In this document: positions 9,901 through 23,150 of the stretch, in pieces | Numbering within the stretch: the stretch's first letter is position 1 | Layout: each line of letters begins with the position of its first letter | Notes under the pieces: generated by a model | Told to the model about the DNA's origin: nothing | Database searches by the model: none | Seen by the model: the letters and a program-made list of their open reading frames with translations, nothing else | DNA from: Lanius collurio | Lineage: Eukaryota > Chordata > Aves > Passeriformes > Laniidae | Direction of reading: 5' to 3' | Assembly: GCA_020086605.1 (NCBI GenBank) | Contig: JACBWW010000016.1 | Location: 4,295,138-4,359,137, forward strand | DNA: 64,000 nucleotides | Translations under genes and position numbers: made by a program

Positions 9901-12900
9901 CAGCTGTACCACAGCTATTTTTCCATACATAAAGCAACTGTTTGCCAAGGACCAACATGCTGGTTTTAGACTAGGGAGAGCTACAGCAGAAGAAAAGGAA
10001 GTTTCAGTTACAGAATACAGAGCATTTCTGTGTACATCAGCTCTGCTTCAGAAAAACCTCAAGTCTTCTGATAAATATCATCCAATTATTTGACAGGTAC
10101 AGCAACAGAGAGAAGTTTTTTACAAAAGTCAAGTCAATCTGACTTTTCAATGCAAAAGAAAGAAAGGTGACTACAAAAGTACCATGCAAGTTTGTGCTCA
10201 AAGATCTTTCTAGTGATAAAAAATTATTAGGAAGGATACTTAGTACAAGTTATAATAAAATATTGGTCTCATTATTTCAGCTTTAAATAGTTATGTCCTC
10301 GGACTCAGGATTGCCAGCATCAGCAATGCATAATGTTACTAAACTTTTTAAAATTAAGGTAATAAATCTTTTTCAGAGGAATAGGTATAGATCTATTTAC
10401 AGCTGGGGTGTCTCTTCCATCCCACATCTGTGCTGTGCCATGGCTGGCAGTGCTAATGTACTCATAAGTGTGACTGTCTGACATGCAGAGGGAATAATAA
10501 AAGGAAGTTTATTTTGGATCACTTTCAGCACTCAGTTTCAAATTTTTGCATTTGGAGATGAACCCTCCTGATAGCCTGACCTTGCCTGGCAGTCAGCTGG
10601 GAGCCAGAGCTCACACATGTCAGTGCTCCACAGAGTCCTTGGGGAGGCCCTTGTGTATTTTCAGAGCTTCCCAGCAGGCTGTGCTGAAATTCTTCAAACG
10701 CCTTTTGCTCAATTCTGAGCCTCCTGCAGTGCATCCAGCTTGCTCCATTTCAGTAACATGGAGCCATTTGAGGTAATGAAGATGGCATTTGTTTATGCAG
10801 CACTGCAGAGATTGTGTCTCCTCAGGACCAAGCTCTAGTTCAGACGCAGAGCGTGTGCGTGCGTGTGCACACGCATCGCTCATTGCCTCAAGGGTGAGAT
10901 CCCACTCCCAGCCAGAAATCCAGGAGCTGATGATTTGGCAGCTGCTTGGCTTAAAGACAGGAAAATAGGAGAAATAGGGATGACGTGGTGGGCCTGTACT
11001 AACTGCTTTTGTGGGGCAGTGCAGCTGGTGATCTTTATAATATTGGTTTTCAGAGATTAATTTGCAAGAAATCAATTACAGGTGAGGTGCAGGAGACTGC
11101 ATGGCTACTGAGCACTGGTGTTGTCACAGACTAAATCAGCACTGGCACCAGTGGCTACCAAATGTGTGTCAGCTCTCCTGATGTTGCAATAGAAGTCAGT
11201 GCATGTTCTTCAACTGCAGAGAAAAATGGTAAAATAATGACAACAGTAAGTTACCACTGGAAGATGGTGTTCTTGCCAATGTGGATTTTGGATATTTTTC
11301 TTGAAGAAAAGAATAATGAATAATTTTTAACCTATTTTAGAAATGTTAATATGTCATTTTGAGGATAGCAGTATCTTGTTCTATGTTTAGTACTATAGTT
11401 CCTTTTACTCCTACTACTTTCTGAAATACTCAAATATATTATTTTTAATATATCATTATGTCATTGAAACTACTTCAAGACTAAAACAGTTCAGTATCGT
11501 TAAGTGTTTCCTTTTTCTAGGCTGCTTTCTTAATATAATTTCTATTCAGCAATAAAATGAAATTCTGACTTCATACATTGATTTAGCATAAATAAAATTC
11601 TCACAGAACAGGAATTCAATTTCTTAAATGGCATTAGTAAATTATTCCATAAAGAGTTATGTCTCCTTCCAAAGAGAGCAAGGCATTTCCACTATCAAAT
11701 AACACCTTGCTCTGCTCCAGTCACAGTGGAAAGACTCACAGGGCAGACAAGGCTCACAGCCCCCTCGCAGAAAGCTCTACTCTCATCTTTACAGTCTAAT
11801 TTGTTGAAGTCTCTGACTCTTCCCTCTGTAGCTTTTGCTTCAGTTACTGAATTGTGATCTCCTTCTATCTGAATAATTTTATCAGCTTCCTAGGTTTTCT
11901 TCTTGTGCTCCAGCATTTCACTGACTTGAATCATTGTTTTCCACAACAGCCTTCTGTTTCCATCTCCCAGCCTATCCTATCCCCATGCTCCCTGACCCTC
12001 TCCCCACATCCTGGGTGCCAGGAAGCAGCAAGAGCTGTCTGCCCTGCCAGGGAAGCAGAGCCCATCTCGAGGGCAAAGCAGGGGAGGGACAGCCCCTACA
12101 TTGACACAGTGTCACTGTGCTCCAGCAGGGTGAGAGAGCAGGGCTGTGACAGTGACCAGCCTTAGTTGTGACACGGTGCACAATTCCACGGGCCCCACTT
12201 TACTGCTTCTGAAGAGTGCTGATATTTTAGGTCTTGTATGTGTACATGACAGAAAAACCACTGATTCCTGTAAAATCAGTGCCACGGATACCAACTGAAT
12301 ATTTGGACTAAAACTCCAAATTCTATTGAGAAAAAATATTAGTTTGAGATTACCTGTGCAGGTGAGAAAAGCAAGTCAGTTGAATTTATTGGCTTACAGA
12401 CATAATGCTTGGGGATATTTTCATTCAAGGCCCATTTCCACTTAGAGCTACATCTGCATCTTCTGCATCTGAAGGGAATCCTCCCATCATCTGGTCAGCT
12501 GAGGTTTTATTTTGAGAGTTTGTCTTAGGCAAGATAGGAAAGAAATAGCCACAAAGTAGATATCTTGTTCTCTACATTTCCATCATGCAGGAACAGCTTT
12601 CTGATAGAGTTTTGTGAGAGCTACAGCTTCAGGCTCGCTAATTTTTAATTCCTAATTTCTAAAGTCATGAACTGTGCACTGCTGCACAGAATTGCATTGA
12701 CAAGCACCTCCTCTCATTTTCTCGTCTTTTGTTTAAGCACAAAGCTATTCAATGTGCTTTATAAATGGTGCTGTTTTCTGAAAGAGCTGTTTCCCTCTTT
12801 TTTGCTTTTAACAAATGGGAGAGTTGGGATACCAGTTACTTCTCCTTTTTTCCTCACTTATGCCCAAACAGGGAGGAAAAGGTTCCTTATCCCAACAGAT

Positions 12901-15900
12901 GTATGTATCCAGACAACATCACAACTCATGATAGCTACACTACAAGCATGTAGTTAAGTTTGGGCTACAGCAATTTTTGGTCTTAATCTATTTTGAGTTT
13001 TAAAGGCCTTGAAGCCTAGGCCGCTGTTCTTGTCTAATGCAGAGTTGAGAGGCACAACTATGAACTGACAACAGGTGTGAAATCATGGTCTGAGCCCTGT
13101 TCACAGGGGAAAATCTGTTCTGCTGTCATGGCAATAGCAAGGAAAATTAAACTGCTTGTCATACCTGTAAGTGAGCATCTTGAATGTAGATTGGTTTTGA
13201 GGCTATCAGGACCCATTTATGAGGTTGTTTGTACTTGTGAATGTTGTCTTTGGTGCATACACTCCACAGCCTTCCTGTAGGCACCTCCTCCTAGTGAGCA
13301 GCTTCCTGAAGCCAAAGCAGAGCAGGCCTGAGGCCAGCAGTGGTGCCAGCTGCACGGCAGGATGCTCCTGGCAGGAGGCACTGTGGGAGAAGTAGTAAGG
13401 CAGCTTGAACTGAGGTGGCCCCACACGCACAAAGAAATGCTCAGGAGACATCAGATCAATGCTATTAGCAGCCATTTAAATCTCTTTTCCCTTTTCTCCT
13501 CCAGAGTATTTGGATGGAGCAGGTGGGTATGATCTTCCCTGTGTTTATGGATTTTTTTGTTTTGCCTTAGCTCTTTTCCGCATTGCATTTTTTTTTAAAG
13601 TGCATCTAGCATTCTATTTAAGCTTTTGCTAGTAGCTAAAAATATAAATAAATCAGGAGTTTTTTAGTTTAATTTCTGATGCTGTAAGTTTTTGCATCCA
13701 ACTGTCGTTATGAATCAGTTATTTCTTTGTTCAAAACCATCAAGTACAACAGCATCCAAAGTAAATACCTAAATAAATCAAGTTTGATAAATTAAGTAAT
13801 TAGAACTTCAGAAATCTAAGATAAATAGGAAGGAGAGAATATTTTTATAAGGTTTATTCAGGTTTCCTTGGCAAGACCTTGATCTACAGTAGACATCCCA
13901 GCCAGTACTTTCCCTTGCAACCTGACACTCTTGGCTGAGAGACATCACAAACACAACCGAGTGACCATGTGATGGTAACTGTTCTGAACAGCTACAACTG
14001 TGTGCCGACGGCTCCTCTGAAGTGGTTCACGAGCAGAGATCCCATGTAAAGGGCTGTTTGAAGGTAGCCTGGGTAACCCAGCCCAGGAACGAGAACAGGA
14101 TATGCCTCCGTGGCAGGGCAGCAGGCTGTATGCAAGAAATAAATGCAGGTGTCCAGCTACTCTGCTGGACTTCTAGATTGGAAAAAGGCACACCAGATTT
14201 AGAGAGGAAGATTTCTTTTTTTAGCCAATTATATAATTTAATAGCAGCATTTAAGGGAAAAATTACAGTGTGCTTTAATTATTTCTACGGCAAATTAATA
14301 AAATCATCTGTTAGGTAGGAACACATTCTCTCCCTTTGCTCTCTTGTGCTGGTTTCCTACTTGCTGCCCTGTAAAGCTGAGGCATAAATACTCTGTTAGG
14401 CTGCCCCTGATCCTCAAAAGATCAAAGCAGCCTCTTCGTGGAGGACTGAACTGTGCAGGGCCAGCAGTACATGGTACAATAAATATCTGAGCATCCATTG
14501 TTTATCAAGGACTAAGGAGAGCAGAAGGTTATATTAAAGAAGAAAAGAGCAAATTTTCCTGCTGTGAATACTTTGAGGTAAAGGACAAGCCCAGTATGTC
14601 AGAGTTCAGCACTGGAAAGGAGAGCTCTGGAAACAGAGGATGTCTCTTTCTGTCCAAAGAGGGAATGCTGTGACAGTAACTGTGTCATTCTAGTCCTCTG
14701 TTAAAGAGCATTTTAGATGACGTTAACCAGACTTTGGAGGGCAGCTGTTATGAAGCACAGCTCAAGAAACTGTGCTGCCTCAAGGCCTTGGAGCGGCCTT
14801 TTTGCTTTTATGTCTTGGCTAATGAATAGGCTGCCCTTTGGCAACTGTTATATAAGTGAGAGCTTTTTAAGCCCAATGCATTTCACATTCTCTTGAAAAA
14901 CAAAATTTTTGACCCGACAGCATAGTGCGTAAGCAATTCCCTGAGTTATAGCCTTTTCTGCATTTTCCCAGTGTGGGTTTGTGCTCCATAAAGCACATTG
15001 TGAGCATGGGGAAAGCAGTGCCATGGACAACCTGCTTTTGCAATATTGCTTAGAAGTGGCCAGTGATATCAATATGATCACCGCATTCTTCTGAGCCAGG
15101 ACTCTGTCCTATATCAACTGAACTTAGTGGGATCATTTCCAGTGATTTCGCTGTTCTCTTGAATAAGAGAAGCAAGTATGAATAGATTATATTCAACATA
15201 CGTTTCTCCTCAGACCAGAGAAACTGATACTCACAAATACTGCCTCTATCCAGAAAGTTTCCCTTCTGTAAAAAGCTCTTTCTTCTCCCCAAAAACTAAG
15301 GGAAAAGCAGGTTATCCACATTAAAATGTGCATTTGGTGCACTACTTGCCTTGAGACAATTCAATTTTTGGATTCTACTGACCTGTAAGTGGAGAGCAGA
15401 TCTGAGTACTCTTGTGGTTGACTCTGTTAACATTCATGTTCTGCTTCTTTAAGGAAAAAAAAAAAAGGTAAAAAAATCTGTTTTAAGTTTTACCTGGAGT
15501 CCACTGTTAAACTGGTCCTTGGCCAATGGCAGTCTAAGAATATGCTTTCCTGCTAATTTGGTTCAGCTATAAGATTCCTTGCCAGCGGTACACAGTGGGG
15601 AAAACTGTATGTGGTTAGCCCTGGTTACCTGGCAAACAGGCAGGCAATTTGAACAGCCTGTGGGAAATTCCTATTGACCTGCTTACACTGTTTCTCAGAG
15701 TCATACACCTGCTTCTTTTTCAGTGATCTTTTCCTCTGCATTTGTTCCTTGGGATTATTTTTTGTGCCTGTCAAAGATCAAAGAAAAAGCCAGCTAGAAT
15801 TTGCTCTTAGAAGTAGCTTTTGTTACATCAGGAGTGAGTCCAGTAGACTAAAAATTCACAGGTAATTAAAAAAATCCCAAACCCCACCATCACAAATACA

Positions 15901-18900
15901 GCTTCTGATGCTTCATGGTTTATTTTTGGATAGAGCCAATTACATGAGCATGGTTGGAGGACACACAAGTACCTGTTACAGTGTCAAAAACAGGAAAGTG
16001 TAATTAAATGTGCTGTTCTGGTGGGCTTGAAACCTATTTGCAATCAAGCGAACCATTGAGCTTTTCAGCAGATTTGAATTTCTCCCCTCGGGAGAGGCTG
16101 AGCACTGGGACAGCAGCCACATTTCACTGCTGCTCCTGACTGAGGCACATTGAGAGACATGTGTGGGAGTTTACACAGGGTCCACTTGAACCAAGCCATA
16201 TTCTGGCCAGGATTAATATCTCATTTTTATGAGCATTAAACTTCACTAACATTCACGTCCATATTAAAAAAATATCAAAAATGTATTACTAAAGCAATTT
16301 TTTTACATAAATAAATATTTATTTAATCTTTGTTGCCATGGATGAGGAGAGCATGGTGTTGGTGCCAAACCCTTCATGGCCTCCTGGATGTACCTGGTGT
16401 TAACTCTTTGGGAGGAAAGGGGAAGCAATGAGTCACCCACTGATTTGCAGTTTCTTTTTACTTCCCACCTAACTCGAGCAAAACTGCCAAAATCTTGAAT
16501 GCTATTGGGAGTCTGAGTACATTGTATGTGAAATGTGAGATGCAGTATCTGACAGTGTCCTGCAGTGCAGCACAGCACAGGAGCTCCCCAGCTAATACCA
16601 AGCCAGTGTGCTTGGAGCTCAGGAATAGGATGTAGCATAGCAATGTTATTCCAGCAGTCTCATCAGAATTAATTAGCCTGGCTGAGAGGCAGGACAGATT
16701 TTGCCTGGGCAGACTGCACAGACAGAGCAGCTATAGAGCCTGGTACCTGAGCCAGTTTATCTGGAGCAATGCGGAAGTGCTGTCAGTGCTGAGAAAACTG
16801 TACTGACTTAAATGGTGCCAGATCACACTGTTTATTAGATCAGTTGTCTCAATGACATATGCAGAGAGCTGTATCTGAAACAGGTTTCCTCCTCTACTTC
16901 TCCTTTTTGGTGCAGATTCAAGAGAAGGAAGAATCTGAGTATCCTACTTGAAAATCCATTCTCTATGAATTCAGAAAAAAACATTAAGTCGTAGTAAAGC
17001 AGTTCCTTCTCCCATCTCATATCCATGTACATCTATCAAGAATGGAAGTAGAAGTATGAACACTAATATGCATTAAAGTATCAAAGTAGAGATCTCCAGG
17101 ATTGATCCATACATTTACTAATCTATAATAATTCAATTTTACTTATTAGAACCCTTTAAATGAATGTTTGGAAAGCAGTAGGCCTATATTTTATGCCTGA
17201 AGTATACACAGCCAAGTAATAGTTAAGTATATAAACTCACATTCATTAGCCTGCAGGAGAAAGGAATTTGGGAACCTAATCTGATGTTAAGACCTTTCCA
17301 GGTAACGTGAGCCTTTCATCTAATGGGGTTCTTGTGCATATGAGCTGTTATTGCCGAGCAAAGTAACCCCAGCTATGAGCAAGGACTGACCCAGAGAGTT
17401 ATTTGCCCACCAGGGAACACTGGTGGAGGACTCAGCTCCTTCCTCTACCCTTGTCTTCAGTGTGGTTCTGGGCAAGTCACTGGGAAACAAGATACAAAGG
17501 CTATTTGGAAACTGGGGAATATAATACTTTGAAACAGGGTTAAGTGTTAAGATAAAAAAACATTGAAAGATTGTGAAGTTATCTTCAGTAACTGGGGAAC
17601 AAACAAGCATTTTGGAAAAAAACCCACACTGTTATGTGGCTTGTTTTTGTGAGAATCAAAGAGGAAGCAGGACAAAAATGTGAGTACAAGAAAGCATTTT
17701 ATATACACATAAATACCTATAACTGATGGGATCAGTAAAGAGGCACTGCTTTGGTAGGCTAATCCCTGACTGTATCCTTCACACTGTTCATCTATTGCTT
17801 GATCCTACAACAAAGTCTGTGTTTCACAGGTGACACTTCTGTATAGCTATATATGACACGCAGCTGCTGCTGCTGCATTACTGAGTGCTCAGGGCCAGAT
17901 GCTGCTGGAGTTTGGCAGAGTGAGCACAGAATAGGAATTAGGATGTTCAGAGTTATCCATTAAATTTACATGTCTGTTACATTTCAGTTAATGGAATAAA
18001 AATCCACGACTGAAGATCTCAACTAGGAATCCCTGGAGAAATACAAAGTACAATTTAGGTAGCTCAGAAAGGAGCAGATACTGTCTGCAGTTTTCTGAGC
18101 AAAAATGTGCTGTAAAAAGTCTGTGTTACCTAAGGGGAGGGAAAAAAAGAACAACCCAGAAAAAGAACAACCCAAACATTTTTATGAGAACCAGCACTAA
18201 TGGGGAGACATGTTAACAGGAGTGCTGATTCATATCATTAATGTGGGCAGGCAGTAACCATGGAGAGTGAAAGATCTGTTGGAACATGCTTTTCTTGAGA
18301 AGGCACCTAAATTAAGAGGCTGTCAGAGACATGTGCTTCACAGTGTTGGCAACCCAGGTGTAACAAATTTCCAAGATGACTATTAGTGAGTACTAACAGC
18401 TAAAAAAGCATTTCAAATTTCTTGCTGAATATGGAGGCTTAACTAAAAGAGGGAACTGCAAGCAGAAGTGATGGTCAGTCAGGATACACATGCACAGTAA
18501 TGGCCACTAGCAGGGAACACATAAGTGACATAAACGGGTTCAAATCAAGTGATTTGATTTGAGAAAAAGAACCAGGAATGATCAGAGTGGAAAGACCATT
18601 TCACACTCTCCTAGCACAGAACTTTCTGCTCTCTGTGTCAAGCATTTGTCTTTGACACCAGATCTTGGATCCAATTTGTTATGGTAATTCCTATCCTCCT
18701 TTATTTGCTTTTCTTTTGATATGTTTTAGAATAATTATAACTGCCTGGGAAAAAAATACACATGCTCTATTTCCAATTTGTTTTCTGAGTACAAAATTTC
18801 TTTTAATTTATGGACCAGTTTTTTTACTGCAATGGAACCAAAGACTTGATTGCATTTGATTTCCTGGATGTGACTGATGCCTGAGAAAACTACTTTTCTC

Positions 18901-19979
18901 TTTCAGTAGGGCTCCTTTGAGGAGCAGAAATGGGAATTATGCATGACTTTCAAGAATTTTGGTCTTCAGCTTCACTAATTTCTCCTTAAAGTTAGTGGCC
19001 AATGATCTGCAGTGGTAGAACACTTGAGCACATGACATAAAGGAAAGCAGATATTTGTGTATATTAATAAATTTAGGTATCTTGCTACTAAAACATTCAG
19101 TCATTTCACCTTGCTGAACTTTAGGTAAGGGTGGAAGATAAAAGGTAGAACTTTTGATGCCAAAGATTAATACAGGGTTCAAGGATGTTTATTTTACCTA
19201 TTGGCTTATTATTGGCAATATTTATAATGAAAGTCTTAAAGTGACAGTTTGGCTACTTTCTTTTCAACAAGCAATCCCACTCCCAGCTGTACTTAGGGCA
19301 CCTAAAGATGTGAGAGTGATTCATGATAATGAACACTGAAAAACATTTTCTTGTACCTTAAAGAAATGTTTTCATGTTAAAATGCTGACCCATTCACAAA
19401 GCAGGGCATCAAGGCAGGTGAAAATGGTGCAACTCAGACTTTGGAAATGGAAGGTGCCCAGATCACATCTGAAATGCATGAAGTGGTTTTTCTAGAAAGT
19501 ACTCTATCAATCACTGGTGCTGGTAGCAGAACTCTGCCAGCCCCACAGATCAGGTAATGTCAGCTCCATGGTAATCTGCCTTGAACAAATGCTGGTGAAC
19601 TTTTTCGTTGTTCTTGCTTTTTTAAAACAATCATTATATACTCCACACTTGTGTAATTCTAAAAGTTCTATTAATTTATGATTTTATTGATTTTATGTAT
19701 CTGATTTATGAGGGTTAATTAACATTGTCTGGGAATTGTTTGGAAATGTACATTATTTAGTTATTTAGGAACGGAGTGAAAAATCCCTGAAGGACAAGGG
19801 AACATTTATTCCCATGAGTTTTCCATCTGTCTTTCACATGATTATTTGCAGTGTGAAGGAATCTATAGCACCTATATTTGCATTTTTTTCGGGGGGAGAG
19901 ACAGCATCAGAAATTGAATTACTATCCACTATGTTTCATTGGGTTTGCATGGAAGTTTTATTAGGGGAAGTGTGGGGTG
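6951..19979. other. Intergenic, no gene recognised
   Basis: The sequence is mostly AT-rich and has no exon-like run with domain similarity. Local features are a GC-richer patch at about 9120-9560 with chance open frames on both strands, a GC-richer patch at about 11,950-12,180, an unassigned 89-codon frame at 13,206-13,475 (- strand), a 9-bp-stem hairpin at 7352-7391, and an alternating GT/GC tract at 10,850-10,875. Confidence 0.6.
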
Positions 19980-20926
19980 GTGTTTCAGAGGTAGCTTCTC
20001 TGAACAGGTGCTGGAAGCTTCCATGGAGCCAATGCCAGGCATCTCCAAGATGGATCCGCTGCTGGCTGACACCAACCCGTCAGCAGCAATGGTAGTGCCT
20101 CTGGGACAATATGTGTGAAAGGGGGAGCACCGTGCAGTTGCAGATGGAGAGAAGAGAAAGGAGTGAGAATATGTGAGAAAAGCAGCTCTGCAGGCACGGA
20201 GGAAGGAGGAGCAGGGGGTGCTCCAGGTGCCAGAGCTGGATTCCCCTGCAGCCCAAGGTGCAGCCCATGGTGAGGCAGCTGTGCCCCTGCAGGCCAGGGA
20301 GGTCCACGGGTCCATCTGCAGCCCATAGAGGACCCCACACCAGAGCAGGTGGTTCCCAAAGGAGGCTGGGCCCTCATAGAAAACCCACAGTGGAGCAGGT
20401 TCTGGGCAAGACCTGTGGCCCCATGGAGAGAGGAGTCCACACTGGAGCAGGGTTGCTGGCAGGAGTTTTGAAACCCCCAGGGACCCAGTCTGGAGCAGCC
20501 TGTTTCTGAGGGACTGCCCTCCATGGAAGGGACCCACACTGGCACAAGGGAAGAGTGTGAGGAGTCCTCCCCGTGATGAGGACGCAGTAGCCAAGACAAT
20601 GTGTGATGAACTGAAAGCAGCCCCCATTCCCTGTCCCCCTGCACTGCTGCCAGGGAGGAGGTGGACAAATTAGGAGTGAAGGGAATGAGAAAGGGGTGGA
20701 GAAAAGCTGTTTTAAGATTTCTCCTTAGCCCACTTCAGTTTGATTAGTAACAACTTAATTTCCCTGAGTCTGTTCTGCCTGTCACAATGCCCACTGCTGA
20801 ATGATCTCTGTCCTATGTCGACCCAGGAGACTTTTGTTACACTTCCCCTGCCCTGCCCAGCTGAGGAGGGGAGTGGCTGAGTAGCTCTGGTGGGCACCTG
20901 GTGCCCAGACAGAGTCAACCCACTGC
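19980..20926 (+). mobile_element. LTR-like element of the passerine endogenous-retrovirus type (no coding part)
   Basis: This GC-rich block differs sharply from its AT-rich surroundings. It contains degenerate repeats of the form ACCCACACTGGAGCAGG (around 20,385-20,540), the phrase GAGTGTGAGGAGTCCTCC, a segment GATGAACTGAAAGCAGCCCC, and an end reading TGGGCACCTGG...GTCAACCCACTGCA. I recognise this combination from a repeat spread widely in songbird genomes and usually classed as an ERV long terminal repeat. No gag, pol or env reading frame flanks it, so it would be a solitary LTR. The 3' edge is fairly clear from the TCAACCCACTGCA end. The 5' edge is approximate, and no target-site duplication was established. 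The long - strand frames here (about 230 codons) are by-products of its composition. Confidence 0.6.
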
Positions 20927-22280
20927 ATATCTGTCTCTGACCAGTTAAAATAATTTGTTAACATTGTCTTAGCTAGATAGATTTAGAGGACTTCTGGATC
21001 CTAATCTTTCCTCTAGTGTACTTTCTAGGTAACATTTGTGATGAGTGACTGTTTCTGGTGTCAACGTCAGGCCCACAGAACCTCATGATTCCATGGCTAT
21101 TCTCTTAGATGGACCCACAAATCATGGTATGACAGGATAAACCTACTTTTTGCTGCAGGATACACTTTTATGCTGAGTCTGCCCTGCCCATCTCACAGAA
21201 GCTTTCTTCAAACAAAATATCTGTGCTATCCAGGGTGTTTTGACCTTGAACTGCTTTTTGGGCACAGCAAGAATAAGCACCTGGAGAAGGAGGCAAACGG
21301 CAGGCAGAGAAACGTCTGCACTGAGCTTCCTCAAGCAGCATGGGCTTCCCAAAATGAAGGAAAACTGTCATCTGCCTATGAGCAAGGAAGGCAAAAATAT
21401 ACGGGTTTTGACAGAAATAAAAGCTTTTGACTGTTGGAACTTTATATCACTTGTTAATTGGCATTATTTCTGTTGACTGCTTGCTTGTGGACCTTAGCTC
21501 CAGGATTTCTCCCTCACTCAGAGACAAGAGTTCCCAAGCAGCTGCAGCAGCCTTTACAACACTCACCTCTGCTGCAGGCACAGGGAGTCCAGGAGAGGGC
21601 TGTCAGGACACCCAGCCCCTGCTTCTGGGCAAAAAAGGGTCAGCAGGCAACACCTAAGTCAGGCAGGGGTCAGGAGGTGAGGTGGGAGCAAGGCAAAGAC
21701 TGGGAAAGTTTATGCAGGTTGACTGTGGAGCAAACACCACGCCTGATGTTCTCAGTGTGGGTGTATTTAGAATGCCTTAAGGCTCTGGACTTAAAAAGTA
21801 TTTTAAAGGGATTGCATTACATATCCCTTCTAGTACTTTATGAAGCTATTTATAATAGTAGAATGCCAGGAGTTTGGGATTTAAAAAAATTACCAAAATA
21901 AAAAAACCCCAAAGCAATTCTAGAAGTAGCCTTTCTTTTCTTCAGTCTTGCGGTTTTGTGTCAGATGGATAACAGAGAGTAGCCACATTACTGTTTCAAA
22001 TTGGCATGTTCTATTGAAAATGAGTCAGGAGCTACTCTGTATTATCTCCTGAATCCAACAGAGCTAATGCAGATTTACACTAACACCACTGAGAGGAGAA
22101 ATTGGCCATTTTTGGACACCAGCACTTTCTGAGCAAAGGGATGAGTTGTATTTCCAATAAGGCTTCATAACCCCTCATTAATGAGATTTATGAAACTTGA
22201 AGAGAAAACAGACTGTTGAGCAGCAACTTTATTCTTTGCAATCTGTGTGAGCTAGTGGAACATACCTTTTGTATTTAATA
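20927..22280. other. Intergenic, no gene recognised
   Basis: The sequence is of mixed composition, with an open frame of 147 codons at 21,458-21,901 (+) that shows no recognisable domain, Gln- and Ser-rich low-complexity stretches and no splice context. I see nothing else that can be supported. Confidence 0.5.
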
Positions 22281-22286
22281 NNNNNN
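22281..22286. other. Assembly gap (six N)
   Basis: Six undetermined bases separate AT-rich sequence from a GC-rich tandem repeat. The true missing length is unknown. Confidence 0.99.
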
Positions 22287-22351
22287 AGATCTGAGGTGCT
22301 CCATCGGTGCCTGAGGGGCTGCACCCGAGATCTGAGGGGCGGCATCGGGGC
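22287..22351 (+). repeat. GC-rich minisatellite, about 20-bp period, truncated by the gap
   Basis: Three units are visible at 22,291-22,310, 22,311-22,331 and 22,332-22,351, each starting CTGAGGNGC and 20, 21 and 20 bp long. The AGAT at the gap edge matches the end of the middle unit, so at least one more copy probably lay in the gap. Confidence 0.7.
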
Positions 22352-22462
22352 CCAGCCCACCCTCCGGCCCCCATAAAGGCCCTACCGGAGCAGTCTCCTG
22401 AGAGTAGCAGCTCCTTGTGGATGGTATCCAGGCAGTGTCCTGTGGAGAACAGGTACATTCAG
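22352..22462 (+). promoter_or_regulatory. Possible GC-rich promoter and first exon of an unknown transcript
   Basis: A TATA-like CATAAAG at 22,372-22,378 sits in a CpG-containing segment. About 90 bp later comes a good donor-like CAG|GTAGGT (22,460-22,468). This pattern would suit an LTR promoter or a non-coding RNA first exon. The evidence is motif-level only, and no acceptor partner or transcript is known. Confidence 0.2.
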
Positions 22463-23116
22463 GTAGGTTCTTCCTATTAACTTCTCTTACAGCCCTGCTG
22501 CAGGAGTGCCTGTGTGGGTGGTGGGAGTGGGAAGAGGAAGGTTTCTTTTGTCTGGAATTGACCTGGAGCCTGTGTTTTAAGGGCTCTGGCTTCACATCCA
22601 GATAAGGCTGCTGCTGTGCGTGCTGGGGAGAACCTCCCTGGGTAAACCCTGTCTCTGCTCTCTCGCCCTTGGGCTCTTCACTTCTCTCAACTGCCTTTGC
22701 AGTTTGGGGACACTGTGGCTACACATTTGTGTGTGACACAGAGGGGAGGCTTGGGTTTTTAAATGGCGTGGACAGGGAAACTAGGGAAAGGTTTTGGCAA
22801 AGCAGATTGTAGGCAGACATGATTCCTGACAAGAGTTCTTGAGCAAAGTTTAAGCAGTGCCCTTACCTTGTATATGTGCTCTTGGTAGCCTTGGTTGTCT
22901 CAAAAGGATTTGTTTTTCTGGTGCTGGCACAGATCATGAGCTCAGATGAGATGTTCTTATGCCAGACTGGGCTTAGAAAAGTAGGTGAAGGTGTTTAATG
23001 CTTTTTAAGGAGTAGAAATGATCAGTGATGTGTCTTTCCTTCTAGAAGATGTGTACTGTTGGCAATCCAGTCACATATATGCATATATGCTTTTTCTTTC
23101 TACTGGGAAGATTTTT

Positions 23117-23117
<1 letters not shown>

Positions 23118-23150
<33 letters not shown>
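23118..23150. repeat. Poly-T homopolymer, over 30 bp
   Basis: An uninterrupted run of more than 30 T ends in CCCC. It could be the reverse complement of an old retroposed poly-A tail, but no element is recognisable next to it. The length is likely to vary and to be error-prone in sequencing. Confidence 0.85.

Noticed and set aside
19929..20668. Two overlapping - strand open frames of 227-232 codons, the longest in the window
   Set aside because: They lie inside the GC-rich LTR-like element, overlap in different frames, and translate to Pro/Ser/Cys/Trp-rich low-complexity sequence with no domain. Low stop density from GC content explains them.
21458..21901. A 147-codon + strand frame
   Set aside because: The sequence starts Gln- and Ser-rich, has no recognisable domain, and lies in repeat-like surroundings between an LTR-like element and a gap.
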